Source: Mesorhizobium tamadayense
GTDB taxonomy: Bacteria > Pseudomonadota > Alphaproteobacteria > Rhizobiales > Rhizobiaceae
Length of the DNA stretch: 64,000 bases
NCBI RefSeq assembly: GCF_003863365.1
Contig: NZ_RQXT01000024.1
Coordinates: 28,470-92,469, forward strand
Direction of reading: 5' to 3'
The notes under the pieces are model-generated. The model was not told where the DNA came from and searched no databases. It saw only the letters and a list, made by a program, of their open reading frames with translations. The translations under genes were made by a program, and so were the position numbers. Positions 43,637-51,939 of this stretch are shown piece by piece. The first letter of the stretch is position 1. Every line of letters starts with the position of its first letter.

Positions 43637-44818
43637 CTATTGCCGAGCCGATCGCCATGCCGCCGCGAAGGCCGCCACCAGCATCAGCAAGGCGGCGATC
43701 AGGGCGCAGTTGGCGAAGCCGAGGTTCGTATAGAGCGGACCGAAGCCGGCGGTGCCGACGGTGACGGCAAGATAGGTGACCGCGCTGTTCAGGCCCATGA
43801 CGGTGCCGCGCCGCGCCGGGTCTAGCGCGGTGAGTCGCATGACCAGCACGTTGAGCCCAAAATGGTTGGCCAGGCCCCAGACGGCGATCGTCGCCATCAG
43901 CAGGCCGAAGCCGCCGCTCTGCGTGGCCATCACGACATAGACGGCGGCGACCAAGAGATAGGCGAAGGGCATGACCCGGCGGGCGCCGAGACGGTCGATG
44001 ACGCCGTCGAGCAGCGCGGCCACGCCGAAGCCGAGGCCGTAGGCGATCGCCGCAAGGCCGTTGGCGCTGACAGGCTCGCCGAGACCTTCATGGAGATGGT
44101 CGCCGAGATAGCCGTAGACGCCGTAGAAGGCGGTCATGAAAGCGCCGCAGGCAATCAGCAGCGGCACAATGCCCGGTACGGCCAGCGCGCCCAGCGGCGA
44201 AGGCGCCGGACCGCTTTTCCTGACGTCGCGCAGCGAGCTCATCGCTAGGCCTGCGACGGCGGTTCCGGCGAGAAGCGCCACGGCAGCGAAGACGGCGCGC
44301 CAATGGATGAGATCGGCAAGCACGGCCGACAGCGACACGCCGGCGACCATGGAGAGCGTCCAGCCGGTCAGCACGACGCCGATAGTGCCACTCTCGCGGC
44401 CGGGCGGCGCGATCGCCGCCGAGCTGGCATAGATCGCGGGCATGGCGATACCGGCGGCAACGCCGGCAACGAGCTGGGCCGCGACCAGCGCCGTCACCGT
44501 CGGTGCCAGGGCGCTTGCCACCAGCGCCAGCGCAAGCAACAGCAAGGCGCCCTGCAGCATGCGGCGCGCGCCGATCCGGTCGATGTAGCGGGCGAGGAAG
44601 AGCGCGCTTGCCGAGGTGCCGAGGCCGAAAGCGGCAGCGGCCGTCATCACCGCCGGCACGCTGGCCCCGAACGATGCCGCGACGGCGGGCGCGATCGGCC
44701 CGAGCACCAGCGAGTTGGAGCCGATGACGGCGATGCAGCCTGTGAGCAGGTAGGCCGCCGCCGGGATCGGCGCCCGCGACGCCGCAGGCAGAATTACTGA
44801 TTGATCACTGTTCGACAT
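43637..44818 (-). CDS. MFS transporter
   Basis: A 393-residue major facilitator with about 12 hydrophobic segments and the loop 2-3 motif in FLARYIDRIGARRML, repeated in the second half as LLDGVIDRLGARRVMPFAY. It resembles drug/sugar efflux members of the DHA1 group. It is divergent, with a 48-bp gap, from an Lrp-type regulator that probably controls it; an amino acid or related export function would fit that regulator. Confidence 0.87.
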   Translation of the reverse strand: MSNSDQSVILPAASRAPIPAAAYLLTGCIAVIGSNSLVLGPIAPAVAASFGASVPAVMTAAAAFGLGTSASALFLARYIDRIGARRMLQGALLLLALALVASALAPTVTALVAAQLVAGVAAGIAMPAIYASSAAIAPPGRESGTIGVVLTGWTLSMVAGVSLSAVLADLIHWRAVFAAVALLAGTAVAGLAMSSLRDVRKSGPAPSPLGALAVPGIVPLLIACGAFMTAFYGVYGYLGDHLHEGLGEPVSANGLAAIAYGLGFGVAALLDGVIDRLGARRVMPFAYLLVAAVYVVMATQSGGFGLLMATIAVWGLANHFGLNVLVMRLTALDPARRGTVMGLNSAVTYLAVTVGTAGFGPLYTNLGFANCALIAALLMLVAAFAAAWRSARQ

Positions 44819-44833
44819 ATCTCCATAATGGCC

Positions 44834-44844
44834 GAATTAAATTC
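44834..44844. promoter_or_regulatory. Palindrome between the MFS and Lrp genes; operator candidate
   Basis: GAATTAAATTC is an 11-bp AT-rich palindrome, extended imperfectly by GCC and AGC, within the 48-bp divergent region. Lrp-family proteins bind AT-rich palindromes of this kind. Binding is inferred from location. Confidence 0.45.
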
Positions 44845-44866
44845 AGCATCAACGGGGAATTTCCAT

Positions 44867-45406
44867 ATGGACACAGAAACAGATGACGTTCAGCGGAACA
44901 GGCAACCTGCCCGAGAGGTCGACCCGATCGACCGAAAAATATTAGGCGTGCTCGTAGACGATGCGACCATCAGCTATGCCGAGCTCGGCGATCGCGTCGG
45001 CCTGTCGCCGCCGGCGGCGCATGAACGGGTGAAGCGGCTCAGGCGTAGCGGCGCCATCCGCGCCACCTCCGCGATCATCGATCCGAAGGCGGTGAAGAAG
45101 CCGCTGCTCGCCTTCGTGCATATCGACACCAGGGGCTGGGGCAAGACGCCGGAGTTGATGGCGATCTCCGAATGCCCCGAGGTCGAGGAAATCCATTCAG
45201 TCGCCGGCGACACCTGCATGCTGCTCAAGGTACGCACCGAGGACACGCGCGCGCTCGAAGGCCTGCTGTCGCGGATCTACGAGACGCCGGGTGTGGTCTC
45301 GACGCGCAGCTATGTCGTGCTGTCGACCTATCTCGAACGGCCGGTGCAGCCGGACATCACGGCGCAATGGCCGGCGCCCAAGCACATGGCGACGCCGGTG
45401 TATTAG
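44867..45406 (+). CDS. Lrp/AsnC family transcriptional regulator
   Basis: A 179-residue regulator with N-terminal AsnC helix-turn-helix (VDPIDRKILGVLVDDATISY, AELGDRVGLSPPAAHERVKR) and a C-terminal RAM ligand domain (VEEIHSVAGDTCMLLKVRTE). The ATG at 44867 follows GGGGAA; upstream in-frame starts overlap the divergent promoter. It is likely to control the adjacent MFS gene and respond to an amino acid. Confidence 0.9.
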   Translation: MDTETDDVQRNRQPAREVDPIDRKILGVLVDDATISYAELGDRVGLSPPAAHERVKRLRRSGAIRATSAIIDPKAVKKPLLAFVHIDTRGWGKTPELMAISECPEVEEIHSVAGDTCMLLKVRTEDTRALEGLLSRIYETPGVVSTRSYVVLSTYLERPVQPDITAQWPAPKHMATPVY

Positions 45407-45524
45407 ACACCTTCCAGACGATCCGCGAAGCGCCATATCGAGACCTGCGGGGCTTCCAAGCTCTGTTCCGCCCGGGACTGGACGCAAATGTCGACGAGCC
45501 CGCCGAGACGAGCAAGGGATGGGT

Positions 45525-45839
45525 TCAAACCTCCTTGTGGTCGAAAAGGAACATTTGAACGCCCGAGTCATCAGGGGCATAAAGTCGGCGATCCGCCCCA
45601 GCCGCTTCTCCCTCCGGGCTTGCGAACGCCTTTTCGATCGCTGCAAGGTCGTCGAAATACAATGTACCGATCCGATGGACATTGGAGAGTCCCACCGGCG
45701 TTGCGATGGGACCGTCGCTGACCTCGTATTTCCTGAGACCCGGAATCTTCTTGGCGAGAGGCACGTGAATTTCGAAGTAATGCCGGTCAAACGCCTCGAC
45801 GTCCTTTGGTGTCGGGTAGATAACGACCATCCTGGCCAT
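45525..45839 (-). CDS. EthD family protein
   Basis: This small 104-residue protein has a dimeric alpha/beta barrel pattern typical of EthD: MVVIYPTPKDVEAFDRHYFE, HVPLAKKIPGLRKYEVSDG and YAPDDSGVQMFLFDHKEV. AAGGAG lies 7 nt before the ATG at 45839. EthD proteins assist P450 ether degradation or act as monooxygenase/cyclase-like small enzymes; many have unknown roles. It is a single gene, convergent with lrp and upstream of the tagatose genes. Confidence 0.87.
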   Translation of the reverse strand: MARMVVIYPTPKDVEAFDRHYFEIHVPLAKKIPGLRKYEVSDGPIATPVGLSNVHRIGTLYFDDLAAIEKAFASPEGEAAGADRRLYAPDDSGVQMFLFDHKEV

Positions 45840-45987
45840 TGCGGTGCTCCTTCTGTTTCGGACACACCAAGGACGACCCAAAGGATGGAAACGGAACGCG
45901 ACGTCGAAGATTTTTTGGAAGATCGTCTCGAAAGAATGTGTTTGCCGAGCGTCGCAACGCTCGCGCAGCCAGTCCGGCCGGCCGGGC

Positions 45988-47274
45988 TTACGGATTCGTG
46001 GCGCCGCGATAGATGTCGAGGACGCGCGTGACGCTGGCGATCAGAAGCCCATGCGCGGTCGGCTTGATCCGGGCCGCGCCGACGTCGGTATCGAGATGGC
46101 CGAGGTACTGGCTGATCAGCGGGCGCGGGATCTCCCGGTCGCCAACTGCGGCCAGCAGCGCTTCGGTGGCATGACGCGCGTCGGGTGATGGCCAGTAGTA
46201 GCGGATGCGGTCGCTGAACGAAAAATGCCGCTGCAAGCGCTGCTCGTCTGGCGTGCCGGGATAGTATTTCTGCCAGTTGCCGGGCGAGGCCAGCATGACG
46301 CGCTCCATGGCGGCCGGCAGGCTTTCGCGGGACGGATCAGGCGCCAATTGGTCAGCGATATGACTGAGCCCATAGAGCGCCTCGCGCAAGGCGAAGGTGA
46401 GCCATGGACCGACCTTGAGGATGGCGAAGCCGTCGCGCACGAGCGCGGCCAAAGCCGCGGCCGGTTGATAGTCGGTCGAATGCGCCTCGAAGACGAATTG
46501 CGGCATGCTCTCGAGCGACGCCACCAGCTTCGTCGCCTTCTGAGGCGCATAGGCGATGATGTCGGCATTGCCGAATTCGACGCCGGGCTGGACGACGACG
46601 CCGACGGCCCGGGCAAAGGCGGCATCGAGGCCGAGGCGGGAGAAGGCCTGGCGGTGGACTTCGACGGTGCGGAGCGCATCGGCCGGCTCGGTGACATGCA
46701 CATGGTCGAGCGCTTCCAGCGCGCCGCCCGGCACCGGCACTTCGGTGCCGATGATGTAGACGGGCTTTTTGCCGCCGTCGCGTGCGACCGCAGCTTCAGC
46801 AACCGCCGCAAGCTCGGCCGCGCGCGCGGAGATTGTTTCGTCGGCAAGCGCCGCGGAATCGTCGGCACAGGCCATGCTGGTGTCGAGATGCAGCTTGGTG
46901 AAGCCGGCGGAGGCATAGGCGTCGATCATCGCGGCCGCCTTCCGCATCGCCTCGGCGGCGGGCAGATGCTTCCACGGATTCGGGCCGAGATGATCGCCGC
47001 CGAGGATCAGCCGGTCGAGCGGAAAGCCTGAGCTCATCGCATGCGCCTCGACGAAAGCGCGAAATGCGGCCGGCGTCATGCCGGTATAGCCGCCCTCATG
47101 GTTGACCTGGTTGCAGGTCGCCTCGATCAGCACATCAGCGCCAAGTGCCGCGCCATGGCGGAGCGTCGCTTCGATGACCAGCGGATGCGCCGAACAGATC
47201 GAGGCGATGCCGCTTTTGCCGCTTGCCGTGCGCCGGCTGGCGATGCCGGCAAATCTTGTCGTGGCGCCGGTCAT
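45988..47274 (-). CDS. D-tagatose-6-phosphate 4-epimerase-like protein (GatZ/KbaZ family)
   Basis: A 428-residue member of the GatZ/KbaZ family: GIASICSAHPLVIEATLRHG, EATCNQVNHEGGYTGMTPAA, LILGGDHLGPNPWKHLP, FTKLHLDTSMACADD and YIIGTEVPVPGGA. GatZ was first described as a non-catalytic aldolase subunit. Without a GatY partner, as here, related Agrobacterium proteins act as D-tagatose-6-phosphate 4-epimerases in galactitol/tagatose catabolism. It overlaps the upstream sugar-kinase gene by ATGA, so kinase and epimerase would act in succession. Confidence 0.87.
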   Translation of the reverse strand: MTGATTRFAGIASRRTASGKSGIASICSAHPLVIEATLRHGAALGADVLIEATCNQVNHEGGYTGMTPAAFRAFVEAHAMSSGFPLDRLILGGDHLGPNPWKHLPAAEAMRKAAAMIDAYASAGFTKLHLDTSMACADDSAALADETISARAAELAAVAEAAVARDGGKKPVYIIGTEVPVPGGALEALDHVHVTEPADALRTVEVHRQAFSRLGLDAAFARAVGVVVQPGVEFGNADIIAYAPQKATKLVASLESMPQFVFEAHSTDYQPAAALAALVRDGFAILKVGPWLTFALREALYGLSHIADQLAPDPSRESLPAAMERVMLASPGNWQKYYPGTPDEQRLQRHFSFSDRIRYYWPSPDARHATEALLAAVGDREIPRPLISQYLGHLDTDVGAARIKPTAHGLLIASVTRVLDIYRGATNP

Positions 47275-48218
47275 GCAAGCATCTCCGCCTTGGCTATGAA
47301 CGCCTCGACGTCGGCCAGGCGATGGATGCCTTCTATCGGACCCTTGCGGGTGACTGCGAGCGCACCGCAGGCATTGGCGACACGCAGCGCTTCGGCGGGC
47401 GCGGCGCCGCGCAGCCAGAAGGAAACGAAGGCGGCGCCGAAGCAGTCGCCGGCGCCGGTCGGGTCGATTTCTTCCACGGCAAAGCCAGGCATGGCGACAG
47501 TGCCCTGCCGGTCGTGATAGGCGGCGCCATCGGCGCCCTTCTTCAGTACGATGCAGGGGATGCCTCGATTCAAAAGGTCGGCAACCGCACTCGGTTCGTC
47601 GCCGGCCGAAGAAAACAGGAACAGCTCGTTGTCGCTGGGCAGGAAGACATCGGTCTCAGCCAGCACCTGGTCGAGCGCCTGGCGCATGCCGGAGGCCTGC
47701 ATGATCTCGCGGCGGATGTTGGGATCGAAGGACACGGTTCCGCCCTTGGCCTTCACGGCCGCGATCGCGGCGAGCGCGACTTCGGTGGCGCGGTCGGAAA
47801 ACAGCGAGGAGCCCATGACATGGACGTGGTTGGCTCCGTCGAGCAGCCGTTCGGCCGCATCGTTCATCTCCAGCAGGCCGGCGGCGCTGTTGCGGATGTT
47901 GAAGACGAAATGCCTGGAAGCGTCGGGCCGATAGGTGACGAAGGCGGTGCCGGTGGCATGGCCCTCATGGACCGCGATTGCCGAAACGTCGGCGCCGAGC
48001 GCGTGCAGCCGGTCGATGTTCAGCTGGCCGAAATCGTCCTTGCCGACGGCGCCGATGAGACCCGCCGGCTGGCCGAGCGCCGCCGCCTGGCCGATGAAGA
48101 TCGCTGGGGCGCCGGACGGAAAAGGTCCGACCAGCGGACCGGGCTCGAGAAAGCTCTGGCCGATGCGCTCGGCCATGATCTCGACCAGGATCTCGCCGGC
48201 TGAGACCAGCTTCTTCAT
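47271..48218 (-). CDS. PfkB family sugar kinase, tagatose kinase-like
   Basis: A 315-residue ribokinase-fold kinase: SGAPAIFIGQAAALGQPAGL (substrate side) and EIDPTGAGDCFGAAFVSFWL with the anion hole and catalytic aspartate of DPTGAGD. Coupling to the GatZ-type epimerase points to D-tagatose 6-phosphorylation, as in Agrobacterium. It is the first gene of a two-gene operon divergent from a LacI regulator. 2-keto-3-deoxygluconate kinases are close relatives and remain an alternative. Confidence 0.85.
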   Translation of the reverse strand: MKKLVSAGEILVEIMAERIGQSFLEPGPLVGPFPSGAPAIFIGQAAALGQPAGLIGAVGKDDFGQLNIDRLHALGADVSAIAVHEGHATGTAFVTYRPDASRHFVFNIRNSAAGLLEMNDAAERLLDGANHVHVMGSSLFSDRATEVALAAIAAVKAKGGTVSFDPNIRREIMQASGMRQALDQVLAETDVFLPSDNELFLFSSAGDEPSAVADLLNRGIPCIVLKKGADGAAYHDRQGTVAMPGFAVEEIDPTGAGDCFGAAFVSFWLRGAAPAEALRVANACGALAVTRKGPIEGIHRLADVEAFIAKAEMLA

Positions 48219-48267
48219 CCATGTCCTCCCGGCTGTTTCCCGTGCACCGGCTGCGTTCTGTTTTTAC

Positions 48268-48312
48268 GCAAATTCCGGACGGAAAACCGCTACGCACTTT
48301 TCCTGGAATTGC
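48268..48312. repeat. Palindromic intergenic repeat before the tagatose kinase gene
   Basis: GCAAATTCC (48268-48276) faces GGAATTGC (48305-48312); the inner part GGAAAACCGCTACGCACTTTTCC is also self-complementary. The core CCGCTACGCACTTTT is shared with the repeat at 43112-43156, so the two belong to related rhizobial repeat families. Confidence 0.75.
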
Positions 48313-48415
48313 TCTAGCACATTGGCCGGATGCCAACAGACGCTGAAATTGAATAGGGCCGCTACATTTTCGCGTCAATTAATAAATTTACGCATGGAAT
48401 AATTTCTGTCGACGC

Positions 48416-48450
48416 GTTGAAACTTGCAAGGCTTCCTGTAAAGTTTCAAC
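48416..48450. promoter_or_regulatory. Inverted repeat upstream of lacI
   Basis: GTTGAAACTT (48416-48425) and AAGTTTCAAC (48441-48450) are perfect 10-bp mirror arms separated by 15 bp in an AT-richer stretch. It could be an operator or the 5' end of a leader hairpin. Which protein binds is unknown. Confidence 0.45.
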
Positions 48451-48534
48451 TTGCAGTCGCGCGCCGGCGAGCCGTATGTAGCACCGGGGCAGCGCATGGG
48501 AGCCAAGGATTCCATGCCGCGAGGGTTTGAGCCG

Positions 48535-49551
48535 ATGACGCACAAGACGATGGAGGATTTCGCCCGTTCCTGCGGCGTCTCCCGGCCGACTTTGTCGAAG
48601 TATTTCGACGATCCGACCAGCGTCAAGCCTGCGACCAGAAAGCGGATCGAGGACGCGCTGCGCTCGTCCGACTACCGGCCCAATTTGTTCGCGCGCAATC
48701 TCAACCGCAAGCGCACCCGCAGCATCGGCATCGTCGTGCCGACAGTGACCGACCCGTTCTATTCGGAGATGGTCAGTCGCATCGAGCTCAGGCTGCGCGA
48801 CGAAGGCTATTGGCCGATCGTCATTTCCTCGCATGGCTCGACCGAGCTCGAAGTCGAGGCGACGCGCACTATCCTGTCGCTGAAAGTATCCGGCGCGCTG
48901 ATCGCGCCGCTGGGGAAACGATCCGACCAGCGGACGCTGGAGAAGCTGACGCAGACCATCCCGATCGTCTATTTCGACACCTATCTCGAAGGCGACACGC
49001 CTTTCGTCGGCAACAACAACGCGCAGAGCGTGTCGACCATCGTCGATTATCTTTGCCGCTCGGGCGACGCCCCGGTCTATTTCGACATCCCACATGTCAA
49101 TCACAATTCGCCGGAACGATTGAGCAGCTATGTCGCCTCGATGCAGCGGCTCGGGTTCGAGCCCGTCGTCTTCGGCAATACTGAGGACTACACCTGGGAT
49201 TTCGAGCGCATCGGCTACGAGCAGACGGAAAAGCTGCTCAACGATGGCGGCCTGCCGGGCAAGACCGTCCTGTGCGCCAACGACCGTCTCGCCTTCGGCG
49301 TGATGGCGGCCGCCTTCTCGAAAGGGTTGAAGGTGGGCCGCAAGGCGGATTGCGACCTGCGGGTGGCCGCGCATGACGACCATCCGCTCAGCCGTTACAC
49401 CTGCCCGGCGCTCACCACCATGGCGCAGGATTTTGCGGCGATGGCCGGGCACAGTGTCGAGACGCTGCTCGCGCTCCTTGACGAGGACGGCGCGGCCGTC
49501 GCGCCGGAGGTCAAGCTCGACGCGACGCTGGTGATGCGTCAGTCTGCCTAG
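48535..49551 (+). CDS. LacI family transcriptional regulator
   Basis: The 338-residue protein starts with a LacI helix-turn-helix and hinge (TMEDFARSCGVSRPTLSKYF, VKPATRKRIEDALRSSDYRP) and a sugar-binding domain from about residue 62 (RSIGIVVPTVTDPFYSEMVS). The start is uncertain: ATG 48535 gives the usual short N-terminus, while 48514 and 48496 are in frame. It is divergent from the tagatose kinase/epimerase operon and convergent with the Gfo/Idh gene. It probably represses the operon(s) whose upstream regions hold the GCGTCAA/TTTACGC half-sites. Confidence 0.87.
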   Translation: MTHKTMEDFARSCGVSRPTLSKYFDDPTSVKPATRKRIEDALRSSDYRPNLFARNLNRKRTRSIGIVVPTVTDPFYSEMVSRIELRLRDEGYWPIVISSHGSTELEVEATRTILSLKVSGALIAPLGKRSDQRTLEKLTQTIPIVYFDTYLEGDTPFVGNNNAQSVSTIVDYLCRSGDAPVYFDIPHVNHNSPERLSSYVASMQRLGFEPVVFGNTEDYTWDFERIGYEQTEKLLNDGGLPGKTVLCANDRLAFGVMAAAFSKGLKVGRKADCDLRVAAHDDHPLSRYTCPALTTMAQDFAAMAGHSVETLLALLDEDGAAVAPEVKLDATLVMRQSA

Positions 49552-49598
49552 GGCTGACCAAACATAGGGTCGAATTTCGCCATGCGGCCAATGCTGCC

Positions 49599-50747
49599 TC
49601 AGGCGAGCAGGCTTGCTGCTTCGTCCTCGCCGAGCAGCGGCGGCTGGTCGACCGTGCCGGCGACCGCGACGGAGTTGCGGCTTTCGCCCGAGGCGAGGAT
49701 CGCTTCCATGATCTCGAGCACATGCAGCGCCAGTTCGCCGGACGCGCGCGGCCTCCTGCCGTCCAACAGCGAGCGCGCCAGGTCGGCGACGCCGAGCATG
49801 CGGTAGTTGGCGCGGTCGGGCGCGGCATAGGGCCAGTTGCGCGCGCCGTAGAGCTCGGCCTCGCTCTCGAAATCCTTCCAGCCGTCGCCGCGCGCCGACA
49901 GCGAGACGGTGCCGCCAAAAGTGTCGGGATCGGGCAGCCTGAGCGAGCCTTCCGTGCCGTGCAACTCGATCGGATGGTTGGAGTGCTTGAAGACATCCCA
50001 GGACGCGCCGAAGGTGACGGTGGCGCCGGAGCGGAATTCGAGCAGCGACAGGATGTTGGTCGGCGTGCCGACCCTGAAGGTAGTGTTCCTGTAGGGACCC
50101 TCGGCGGTGATCAGGCGCTCTTCCTGGCCGCGCGTCGCCATTGCCATGACGCGGGCGACCGGGCCGAGCAGGTTGACCAGCATCGTCAGATAATAAGGCC
50201 CCATGTCGAAGACGGGACCGCCGCCCGGCTGGTAGTAGAATTGCGGGTTGGGATGCCAGTGCTCCATGCCGCGCCCCATCATGAAGGCGGTGCCGGTCAC
50301 GGCGCGGCCGATCGCGCCCTCATCCATCAGCCGTCGCGCCCGGCGCCCGGCGGCTCCGAGGAAGGTGTCGGGAGCCGAGCCCAAAAGCAGGCCGCGCTTG
50401 GCCGCCTCGGCGACCAGCCGGCGGCCGTCGCTGGCCGAAGTCGCAAGAGGCTTTTCGGTGAAGACATGTTTTCCGGCCGAGAGCGCCGAAAATGAGATGT
50501 CGAAATGCGCCGAGGGAATGGTGAGGTTGAGGACGAGATCGACCTCCGGATCGGCGAGCAGCGCGTCCACGCCAAGCGCGCGGATGCCATACTCCTTCGC
50601 TCGCAATGCGGCCATGTCAGCGGAGATGTCGGCGCAAGCGCGCAATTCCATACCGGCGAAAAGGGCGGCGTTGCGCAGATAGGTCATCGATATGTTGCCG
50701 CACCCGATAACGCCGATGCCGAGCTTCGCACCTGATTTTGCTTGCAT
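49599..50747 (-). CDS. Gfo/Idh/MocA family oxidoreductase
   Basis: A 382-residue sugar dehydrogenase: N-terminal Rossmann GIGVIGCGNISMTYLRNAAL, conserved EKP in GKHVFTEKPLATSASDGR and a C-terminal alpha/beta domain. GGAGGT lies ten bases before the ATG at 50747; an upstream ATG at 50780 is not needed. It is divergent from the damaged operon head at 50921 and likely oxidises a cyclic sugar or glycoside with NAD(P). Confidence 0.88.
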   Translation of the reverse strand: MQAKSGAKLGIGVIGCGNISMTYLRNAALFAGMELRACADISADMAALRAKEYGIRALGVDALLADPEVDLVLNLTIPSAHFDISFSALSAGKHVFTEKPLATSASDGRRLVAEAAKRGLLLGSAPDTFLGAAGRRARRLMDEGAIGRAVTGTAFMMGRGMEHWHPNPQFYYQPGGGPVFDMGPYYLTMLVNLLGPVARVMAMATRGQEERLITAEGPYRNTTFRVGTPTNILSLLEFRSGATVTFGASWDVFKHSNHPIELHGTEGSLRLPDPDTFGGTVSLSARGDGWKDFESEAELYGARNWPYAAPDRANYRMLGVADLARSLLDGRRPRASGELALHVLEIMEAILASGESRNSVAVAGTVDQPPLLGEDEAASLLA

Positions 50748-50840
50748 TTTCGATCCGACCTCCCAGGCGGCAGCGTCCATGGCCGTCCGTCGCGATCGCG
50801 GCGGACAATTTTTGTGACTCGCTATACAGCATTTTAAATA

Positions 50841-50854
50841 TTGACGCGCGTAAA
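50841..50854. promoter_or_regulatory. LacI-type operator candidate
   Basis: TTGACGCGCGTAAA is a CG-centred palindrome with one mismatched pair (TTGACGC/GCGTAAA). It lies in an AT-rich divergent region between the Gfo/Idh gene and the operon head at 50921. The same half-sites are found between the tagatose operon and lacI. LacI-family operators are typically CG-centred palindromes, so the regulator at 48535 is a candidate. Confidence 0.5.
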
Positions 50855-50920
50855 ATTTTTATAGAGCATGTGAAAACGCTGGCGCGACATCGGAGGCCGC
50901 CAGCCTTTCAGGAGGAGAAA

Positions 50921-51088
50921 ATGACTGACATGAAAAACGGCCAACGGCCGATGCGAATCCCGTGGGTCATGCGCGCATTGGATCTTTCCGTCGCGGTCAG
51001 GGACCGCGACGGGTTCAGGCATAGATCACCTTGGCCCCGGTCCTATCAAGCTGGCTGCGTATTGGACCGGGCAGGCCATCGTCGGTGA
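50921..51088 (+). pseudogene. Truncated 5' end of a lost operon gene
   Basis: A very strong ribosome site (GGAGGAGAAA) precedes an ATG at 50921 that begins MTDMKNGQRPMRIPWVMRAL and runs only 55 codons. The part after about residue 26 overlaps the end of the deoR gene on the other strand and looks unnatural. A ribosome site of this quality with an AT-rich promoter region upstream suggests the head of a real gene, cut near 51000. A permease-like N-terminus is possible (basic start, then a hydrophobic stretch), but too little remains to identify it. Confidence 0.45.
50988..51012. terminator. Perfect 11-bp hairpin at the end of deoR
   Basis: CCGTCGCGGTC (50988-50998) pairs exactly with GACCGCGACGG (51002-51012) around a 3-nt loop, starting 3 bp past the deoR stop. 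It has no T run. It probably ends or stabilises the deoR transcript and marks the left edge of the inserted module. Confidence 0.5.
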
Positions 51089-51776
51089 TCACCACATCGA
51101 CGCTCGACAGCGAAAATGCCTTGGAGGTCCCGCTGACGCCCCATTTGCTCGAATCGGCGAGGAGGACAACGCGCCGGGCCATGCGAACGAGGTTTCGCTT
51201 CGTTCGCGCCATGTCTTCGTTCACGTCGACCACATCCAGTGACGAGTCTATCGCATGCGCTCCAACAAAGACCTGATGCGCTACCAAGCCGCCGAGAGCC
51301 GTATCGGCATCGGTGATCAGCGTGCTCACCGTGTCGGGATAGACCCGGCCGCCGATCATATGAACGTCGAGTCCGGGACGATGCATAAGATGCTGCACGA
51401 TATTCATGGCCGTGGCCGCGACCACGACATTGCTGAGCGGCGGTAACTGCATGGCAAGCTGCATTAATGTCGAGCCGCCGTCGAAGATGACCGATTGGTT
51501 GTCCTCGAACAGGTCTACCGCCGCCCGGGCGATGCGCTTCTTTGCGTCGAGGTTCGTTTGCATCCGCCGGGCGAACGCGGCCGTAGTCGAATCGGTGGTC
51601 CGGGTCACCGCCCCTCCACGGGTCTTGGTCAGTAGTCCCTTGCGGTCCAGTATCTCGAGGTCGGAGCGCACCGTGACTTCCGACACGCCAAAATCGTCTG
51701 ACAGGTCCTTCGTGCGAACCTGTCCGTTGCGTTGCACCTCGCCCAGGATCGATTGGCGTCTCTGCTCTGACAACAT
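51015..51776 (-). CDS. DeoR family transcriptional regulator
   Basis: A 253-residue DeoR/GlpR-type repressor: N-terminal helix-turn-helix MLSEQRRQSILGEVQRNGQV, TKDLSDDFGVSEVTVRSDLE and KGLLTKTRGGAV, then a sugar-phosphate-binding domain (VIFDGGSTLMQLAMQLPPLS, MIGGRVYPDTVSTLITDADT). The ATG at 51776 is preferred over 51803. It is divergent from the aldolase/kinase/ABC genes, and a perfect 18-bp palindrome lies between them, so it is the likely local repressor with a phosphorylated sugar as inducer. Confidence 0.9.
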   Translation of the reverse strand: MLSEQRRQSILGEVQRNGQVRTKDLSDDFGVSEVTVRSDLEILDRKGLLTKTRGGAVTRTTDSTTAAFARRMQTNLDAKKRIARAAVDLFEDNQSVIFDGGSTLMQLAMQLPPLSNVVVAATAMNIVQHLMHRPGLDVHMIGGRVYPDTVSTLITDADTALGGLVAHQVFVGAHAIDSSLDVVDVNEDMARTKRNLVRMARRVVLLADSSKWGVSGTSKAFSLSSVDVVITDDGLPGPIRSQLDRTGAKVIYA

Positions 51777-51846
51777 TGCCCTGCCTTTGCCTCCATGCGC
51801 CAAGCAACCGCTCCTGGCCTCGGCTCATCCTACCAAAAATACGCAA

Positions 51847-51864
51847 TTTCGAAAGCTTTCGAAA
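51847..51864. promoter_or_regulatory. DeoR operator candidate
   Basis: TTTCGAAAGCTTTCGAAA is a perfect 18-bp palindrome and at the same time two copies of TTTCGAAAG 10 bp apart. A further half-like TTTCGCAA follows at 51883-51890. DeoR-family proteins often use TTTCG-type repeats. It lies in the 163-bp divergent region before the aldolase gene. Confidence 0.7.
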
Positions 51865-51939
51865 GATTGCATTTCCTATTTCTTTCGCAAACACTGGGTC
51901 CAGGATTTGGAAATCAAACGATTGGGGAATTTTCGACTC

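Larger units (their letters stand above)
48219..48534. other. Divergent control region between tagatose operon and lacI
   Basis: About 316 bp without a gene if the LacI start at 48535 is right. It contains a palindromic repeat (48268-48312), half-sites GCGTCAA and TTTACGC (48372-48378, 48387-48393) that also occur at 50841-50854, and an inverted repeat GTTGAAACTT / AAGTTTCAAC (48416-48450). Two possible upstream starts for lacI (48496, 48514) lie at its right end. Confidence 0.6.
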
